Of a DNA stretch of 64,000 nucleotides, positions 58,331-64,000 are shown piece after piece; positions within the stretch are counted from its first letter, which is position 1; every line of letters begins with the position of its first letter. Below the pieces are notes generated by a model that ran no database searches, was not told the DNA's origin, and saw only the letters and a program-made list of their open reading frames with translations. Both the position numbers and the translations under genes were made by a program. The stretch is from positions 101,247,452 through 101,311,451 of the forward strand of contig NC_133326.1 of NCBI RefSeq assembly GCF_042186555.1. The letters run 5' to 3'. The stretch is from Aquarana catesbeiana (Eukaryota; Chordata; Amphibia; Anura; Ranidae).

Positions 58331-59479
58331 ACCCACTGATTTTATGATTCCCCCCAGCTCAGGTCTCATGCACACTAGTGCATGTGGCTTCAGTGTTTAT
58401 CTGCAGTGGAGGGCAGAGGCACAACATCCAGTCCGGCTGTCGGCAGCCTGTAAAACACTATGAGAGTGCACGACTAGAGAGAGCAAATCAAGAGCAGAAG
58501 AGGAACGGGGTAGAGAAAAGGAAACAAAGAGAAGAGGATATATGGGGATACATCCCTCTTGACTTGGGTTAAGGGAACAAAAGGAGGGTTCAGGGACGGT
58601 TAGTTCAAAAGTAAGCCATGATTTCCATGGTTCACTCCTGTGACCCGGTTTCAGCCGCTCAGTTCTCAGTGTAGAGGCGGCGGAGCACAGATGCAGCATC
58701 GGATCAATACTGCATCCTCATAGGTGAATATAATAGTTTGTTATTTTAATAATCCCAAACTTCTCTTTAAAGAACACTCATGAATCATCGGATTCATGCA
58801 GTCCTAAAAAACAAGGCTTTTTTCCAGGCCCTGGCTATTGATTGTTTCACTGCTAGAAACAGGTATGTATCCAGTTTCTCTTGGTAAAAGTAAAGACAAG
58901 GAATCAACTAATGAAGAAGGGGCATTTGGCCATCACTAGAGACTATTAGGTGGAATAAAGTTTGAAGGAGTCTAAATATTCTACACCAGAATGCAGTCAA
59001 TTTTGGGCATGACCACCAAATGTGGACCATATCTCTACTTTGGCCACATCTCCTGAAGTATATATCACTATAATTAGGGTTGGCTTGAGTAATCCAGGCT
59101 GGAACTCAATACCACCTGAAAAGAACCTTATAAACAGTTTCCAGCATTTAAAGCAGTATTAACCCCTTTGTGCCTAAGGGAAAAACAAATGTTAATGTCT
59201 AAGCACAAATAGACTGATCACTGTGATAGCCAATCAGAGGCTATCACAGCAATCAGGTGACCCAGAACTGGGAGTTCCAGGTCCTGATCATTAGTGCGGG
59301 ACCCGGGCTTGCAGTGAGCCCCGGTCTCTGTTCTGGGACAAGGGCCTCTTCTAAGAGAACTATCATTTCGCTCCGAGCCATGCGTGCATGAAGAACTCAG
59401 CAGATTGTAGATGCGCCAATGCGTGTGCGCAAAGCAGCGTGTGTGTCCGTAGGAGCGCGTCTACGCTTTCCTTTGGTGC
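58331..59479. other. No gene recognised
   Basis: Mixed unique-looking sequence. A palindrome GTGATAGCCAATCAGAGGCTATCAC-type (59221-59247, arms TGTGATAGCC/GGCTATCACA) lies just before the next LTR-like region and is probably another repeat's tip. Confidence 0.35.
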
Positions 59480-59970
59480 CAGACGGCCTATTTAAGGGGC
59501 GCACTGACTTCAGACAGATGCTGACTGATCTTCAGCTGTTCCTGTATCTGTATCCTGTTGTTACCTGCCTGTTACCTGTTGCTGAACCTTGGCTTTCCCT
59601 GACCTTGCTGCTGGACTCTCCTACACTTCTGATTATCAGTTCCTGATCCCGGCTTCCTATTTGACCCTGCTCCTGCCTGATGTCTTTGTACCTTGCTGCC
59701 TGCCTGCTACCGAACCCGGCTATACTTGTGACTATGCTCCTGTCTCCTGTGTGGCTCGACTCTGCCACCCGAGTATCTGCAACCACGTTCCTGCGACCTG
59801 CTGCGACTTTCTGCCTTCCAAGAGTCGCATACTCTGCTTCTGGCTTCCAGGGCTACATCTGTAGGCACTCGTGTTGCTCCAGTCCCTTGGTTCCTTCTGT
59901 CTCAGTGGGACCCAGGCTGGAGATAGAAGAGAGGCTGACCTTGTCATTTCAGACTCTGATCAGGTACGTG
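59480..59970 (+). mobile_element. LTR-like region (TATTTAAG promoter, pyrimidine-rich leader)
   Basis: GCCTATTTAAGGGGCGC (59487-59503) precedes about 450 bp rich in CCTGCTGCCTGCC-like segments and ends AGGTACGTGACA (59970). The end resembles AGGTATGTGACA at about 55010. The left boundary was not found. Confidence 0.35.
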
Positions 59971-60232
59971 ACAGCCTCATCCCCACAACTGTGGCCGGTG
60001 CTTGTGGGGGTCTGCGGGCAGGGGGCTTATCAGATTCTGAAAGCCCCCTTTTTACAAGGAAGCCCACAGATCCCGCCCCCCCATGTGAATGAGTATGGGG
60101 TAACCCTACCCATTCACCAAAAAAGTGTCAAAAGTATTAAAAACAAAGAGACAGCTTTTGCCAACTCCTTTTTCCTTTGTCAATCACGCCGCCCCTCATA
60201 ACCAAAAAAAAAACGCTCCCACCGTCCATTAA

Positions 60233-61177
60233 CCACTTCAGCCCCGGAAGGTTTTACCCACTTCCTGGTCAGGCCATTTTTTGCGATACGGCACTGCGTC
60301 GCTTTAACTGACAATTACGTGGTCATGCGACGCTGTACCCAAATAAAATTGATGTCCTTTTTTTCCGACAAATAGAGCTTTCTTTTGGTGTTATTTGATC
60401 ACCTCTGCAGTTTTTATTTTTTGTGCTATAAACAAAAAAAGACACACAATTTTGAAGAAAAAAAAAATATATTTTTTTTACATTTTGCTATAATACATAT
60501 CCAAAAAAATATGTAAAAAAACAAATTTCTTCATCAGTTTAGGCCAATATGTATTCTGCTACATATTTTTGGTAAAAAAATCCAAATAAGCGTATATTGA
60601 TTGGTTTGCGCAAAAGTTCTACAAAATAGGGGATTGATTTAGGGACTTTTAATTTTTGTTATTGTTTTTACTGGTAATGGCGACGATCTGCGATTTTTAG
60701 CGGGACTTTGACATTACAGCGGACAAATCTGACCATAAGTGACACTTTTCGGGGACCAGTGACACCAATACAGTGATCAGTGCTAAAAAAAAATGCACTG
60801 TTTCCTTTATAAATGACACTGGCAGGGAAGGTGTTAACTACAGGGGTGATCAAGGGGTTAAATATGTTCCCTAGGAGGTGTTTCTAACTGTAGTGGGATG
60901 GGCTCACTGGAGGAAAAGAGAGATCGTGACTTAGCTTATCTCTCTCCTTTCCTCCCTGACAGAGCAGCAGTGTGCTTTGTTTACATCGGCTCACCACTGC
61001 TCTGTCTGTGAACAATCGGCAGGTCGCGGTGGCCCCCGGACCTGCTAATTAGGCTCCCGCTGTGTCCAATCAGCATGTGCCCCCTAAACTGCATGCACAA
61101 AATCTCATACAGGTACGTGATTTTGCACATCCGGCTACCCTGCCGCAGTAAATACACGTGGGGCGGTCCGGAAGCAG
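60233..61177 (+). mobile_element. piggyBac-type MITE, 945 bp
   Basis: TTAA at 60229-60232 and 61178-61181. Starts CCACTTCAGCCCCGG like the full piggyBac at 33413; ends GGGCGGTCCGGAAGCAG. The uninterrupted relative at 12225-12245 (CTATGAAGGTTGGCC) serves as the empty site. Interior is similar to 48502-47573 and to parts of 33413-33960. No transposase. Confidence 0.85.
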
Positions 61178-61363
61178 TTAAGGCTGGCCGCCTACTGCAG
61201 GCTAAGCCGTTTGACAGTTCTTATATAGGTAAGTTCTTATATAGGCTACGTCACCTGGTGGGACCGCCCCCCTTCTGGTGTTATGGACCGGTGCATGCTG
61301 GGTCAGTGACATAAGAAGGGGGCAGTGTCACCAGGTGACATAGCCCAGTGGCACCGATCTTAC

Positions 61364-61775
61364 ATAGTTGCATAGTTACATAGTTAGTAAGGTTGAATAA
61401 AGACACCAGTCCATCTAGTTCAACCTGAGTGAGTGTGCGTGTCTACAATTATCCCTATTTAAGGTACCCATATAGCGCCATCAATTTGCGCATCGCTCCA
61501 CACATACATCGCACACTCACGATCCCTACCCTCAAGGAGCCCACTATCCAAGGTCCCCAAACTCACATCCATATACTAGGGCCAATTTTGGACAGAAGCC
61601 AATTAACCTACCAGCATGTCTTTGGAGTGTGGGAGGAAACCGGAGTACCCGGAGGAAACCCATGCAGGCACAGGGAGAACATGCAAACTCCAGGCAGGTA
61701 GTGTCATGGTTGGGATCCGAACCAGCGACCCTTTTTACTGCTAGGTGAGAGTGCTACCCACTACACCACTGTGCT
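61364..61775 (-). mobile_element. tRNA-derived SINE with a LINE-like tail, 412 bp
   Basis: On the minus strand the head reads GCACAGTGGTGTAGTGGGTA then GCACTCTCACC, with an A box (TGTAGTGGGTAGC) and a B box (GGTTCGGATCC), the internal Pol III promoter of a tRNA. A conserved body follows (GGAGTTTGCATGTTCTCCC, GGGTACTCCGGTTTCC, CAAAGACATGCTGGTAGG), then a tail ATGTAACTATGCAACTATG. A perfect 7-bp duplication ATCTTAC lies at 61357-61363 and 61776-61782. Inserted in the centre of the foldback. Confidence 0.85.
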
Positions 61776-62036
61776 ATCTTACCTATATAAGAACTGTCAA
61801 ACTGCTTAGCCTGCAGTAGGTGGCCAACCTTCATAGATGGCGGGAGCAATTTTTTTTTAGTGTAGCAGACAGCGTGATTGATGATGGATTTACAATGAAG
61901 GACACTGTTTTTTTAATTTTTTAATAAAGGAAAAAAAAACGTCTCTGTGTTTTTATTACTTTTTTGACACTTTTTTGGTGAATAGGTAGGGGTACTATGT
62001 ACCCCATACTCATTCACATGTGGGGGCGGCATCCGG

Positions 62037-62491
62037 GCATAGCTATGAGTAAGCACTTGGTGTAAGTGCAAAACGCGTCAGCTATTCTTGTACCACCCCA
62101 CAGTCGTGTTTTGTGTACCCCATGGTCCTGGATTTTCAATAAAAAGACGGATTTATCCATTCCAGTGTGCGGCTGTCCAGGTCTTCTTGTTCTCTTCTAT
62201 TTGCATCATCATTTAGCCAGCACCTGGGGCTCTTCTCTTCCTGGAAGTAATGAGGCACAAGCACTCTGGTTTAAGCCCCTCTTTGAGCGGAGGATCCCAC
62301 ATCATCCAGCCCAATCAAGGAGCAAAATGCACTGTGCAGCGCGCAATGCATTGCAGGGCGAACATCCGCTGAACACCCTGTTTCCTGAACAGGGCGAACA
62401 GTCAATGTTCGGCCTGAACTGATGCTCGGGCCGAACTGTTCGCCCAACTCTACAAAAGAGGAGTCAGTACAAGGGACTCACCCTACTGACT
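62037..62491. other. Repeat DNA ending in a hAT-family terminus
   Basis: GTGCAAAACGCGTCAGC and CAATAAAAAGACGG near 62070-62160 look like a retroelement tail. Near 62380-62451, GCGAACAGTCAATGTTCGGC and CCGAACTGTTCGCCCAACTC form a right terminus of the hAT family (complement TAGAGTTGGGCGAACAG, compare TAGATATGGGCGAACAG at 42834). No gene. Confidence 0.45.
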
Positions 62492-63085
62492 GTTGATTTA
62501 CTAAGGGCAAATAGGCTGTTCACTTTGAAAAGGAAGTTACACTTTTTTTCCTTGGAACTTAGTGATTGTGGTCAAGTTTCACCCAAAAGAATATCCAATC
62601 ATGTGCAAGAAAAATTAAAAAAAAAACAGCTTTTGTATTTGCACTTGATTGAATTATGGAAAGCAGCAGAGGGGAAAACAGTCTATTTGCATAGGTCCCA
62701 ACTGTCCCTGATTTGGATGGACTGTCCCTGATTTGGAGCAATGTCCCTCTGTCCCTCTTTCCCCCTCATTTTGGTCTGATCTATATAGTTGTATATAAAA
62801 TGCACTTTTTATCTTTCCACAAGTGTTTCCCAGAGCTAAACTTTTCATCCAAAATCTAAATTGCTGCATTTGTAAATTGTAAAAGCCAATATAAAGGAAT
62901 AGTAGTGGTAAAAAAGCCTTTGTGAATTTAATTATCTTTTTTTGGTTAATTCTCCTTTAAGGGGGTGTGACAGGAGGCATGTCCTATGCCTACATATGTT
63001 TGCTAGTAGGTGTCCCTCATTCTCATCTTTAAATGTTGGGAGGTATGTATTTGCCTTTAGTAAATCAACCCTATAGTCTCTCTAC
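62492..63085. mobile_element. MITE with GATTTACTAA ends, containing a second MITE
   Basis: The outer ends GTTGATTTACTAAGGGCAAA and (complement) GATTTACTAAAGGCAAAT are inverted. Inside, CATAGGTCCCAACTGTCCC (about 62689) and the complement of GTTGGGAGGTATG (63046) bound a nested element with two tandem GACTGTCCCTGATTTGGA-like units (62703-62738). Confidence 0.6.
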
Positions 63086-63683
63086 AGTGTGTGAATACCA
63101 GCTAGTAAATCAACCCCTACATTTACAACACCCAGATGGAATGTGCTCAGCTCCCCACGCCATGCAGTTTTCTGATATGGAGTTTAACAGAAGGTGGCAC
63201 AGCATACTATTTAGCCATGACAGTAAAAGTTAAAGTGCATGCAATAACTTCAAGTGGAATGCAAGGTCAATCCTAACTGCTCTTAAAGCTGTTCCTTCCC
63301 CCCTCCTGACACCTATGCTGAATAACCTGTGTAGGAAAGATGCATATCCTTACCTATTTTCAGGTTGCTTCGGTCCCGTCACCCCTGATCTGATCTCCTC
63401 TGTGTCAACCAGTGGCAGCCGCAGGGGAGAGGAGAAAGCGCTCCAACAATGGCTGGCTATGCCTGAAGTGGTGACATCACTCATAGGCTTCAATGGTCCA
63501 TCCATTGTCAGCACTGACTTGCCCCCCTGTTGGCTGATACAGGGAGCGGTATCAAATGACTGGACTGGAACAGCCTAAAAATAGGTAGGTACTGTATGTA
63601 CATCTTTCTTACATAGGTTAGTCAGAATAGGTATCAGCAGGGAGGAAAGAATAGTTTTAAGAGCAGATAAGATTGAACTTTCA
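63086..63683. other. No gene recognised
   Basis: Frames of up to 87 codons (63315-63578) lack domains. GTTGGCTGATACAGGGAGC and neighbours do not match other repeats in the window. A TAGTAAATCAACCC string near 63104 repeats the tip of the adjacent MITE. Confidence 0.4.
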
Positions 63684-63960
63684 GCCCTCATACATATTGG
63701 ACTTAATCTGAAATCGCACAATTTCAAAGCCGCATTTCAGTGCGACTTGTAGGACATCTGTGTGGCTTGTACAGATGTCTATTGAAGTCACACCCAAAAT
63801 CACCGAAATTTGTGCAGGAACTACTTTTACAATTGATGCAGCGCCGCAAAATCGGTGTTACACTGATTGGAATGGTGCCATTGCTGCCAATAGGCTGTGA
63901 CTTATCATGTGATTTGACCTGTCAAAACGCAGGACAAATCTCTCCAATGTGGATGAGGGC
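63684..63960. mobile_element. MITE with GCCCTCAT ends, 277 bp
   Basis: GCCCTCATACATATTGG at the left and CCAATGTGGATGAGGGC at the right, flanked by TCA on both sides (63681-63683, 63961-63963). No coding capacity. Class uncertain: the 3-bp target resembles PIF/Harbinger, but the sequence differs from TWA. Confidence 0.6.
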
Positions 63961-64000
63961 TCATTGATCTAGTCGACCACAACAAAGTTTTAATCTTGTA

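Larger units (their letters stand above)
59971..62036. mobile_element. Foldback element with a nested piggyBac MITE and SINE
   Basis: Left arm 59971-60228 plus 61182-61356; right arm 61783-62036 inverted. CTGCAGGCTAAGCCGTTTGA (61197) mirrors 61795-61814, and the CCCCATACTCATTCACATG block (62008) mirrors 60088-60110. Related to 11623-12320 and to inner parts of the 2401-5387 palindrome. Without insertions it would be about 700 bp. Confidence 0.65.

Overview
This window reads as vertebrate nuclear DNA, most likely from a large-genome frog. The evidence is indirect: repeat families typical of anurans (TTAA-flanked piggyBac elements and MITEs, a BED-finger hAT family, a Ngaro tyrosine-recombinase retrotransposon with an SGNH hydrolase, a tRNA-headed SINE), AT microsatellites, and no bacterial-style operons. 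I found no convincing host protein-coding gene. Almost all of it is nested transposable elements, so the layout is a sequence of insertions into insertions.

Layout. 1-8343 is the 5' half of a hAT element on the minus strand: an uninterrupted N-terminal transposase reading frame running off the window edge, a leader of 107-bp and 45-bp tandem repeats, and a TATA/CCAAT promoter. A 2,987-bp foldback hAT (2401-5387), one near-perfect palindrome flanked by a perfect 8-bp duplication, sits inside that repeat array. 8344-11618 is a piggyBac fragment and 11623-12320 an arm of another foldback family. 12321-18626 is a Ngaro retrotransposon on the minus strand with the diagnostic A1-ORFs-B1-A2-B2 split direct repeats. 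18627-23375 is a second, frameshifted copy of the hAT. 23821-29145 holds a half MITE, head-to-head LTR pieces joined through a palindrome of tRNA-Arg sequence, and a 1,158-bp LTR. 29146-30430 is an L1-type LINE fragment carrying a TTAA MITE. 30431-32407 is the least repetitive stretch and contains a speculative promoter plus tiny first exon.

32408-40995 is a foldback element that received a 7.3-kb piggyBac element (33413-40741). The transposase keeps its three catalytic aspartates but has a frameshift and a stop. 41549-42257 is a Ty3/gypsy integrase with seven stops and no frameshift. 42834-54776 is an 11.9-kb hAT copy with matching ends and a 7/8 target-site duplication, itself filled with at least seven younger insertions. 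54785-55911 looks like the 3' end of the gypsy element. 57300-64000 contains small MITEs, an LTR-like stretch, a foldback element with a piggyBac MITE and a SINE inside it, and two further MITEs.

How the parts relate. The three hAT copies, the foldback at 2401-5387, the half copy at 23821-24395 and the end near 62451 share terminal sequences of the type TAG..ATG.GC(C)GAAC. They look like one family with an autonomous member and non-autonomous derivatives. Several insertion events can be proved inside the window, because target-site duplications or related empty sites are present. All coordinates for element edges were read by eye. Family names rest on motif recognition, not on a database search.
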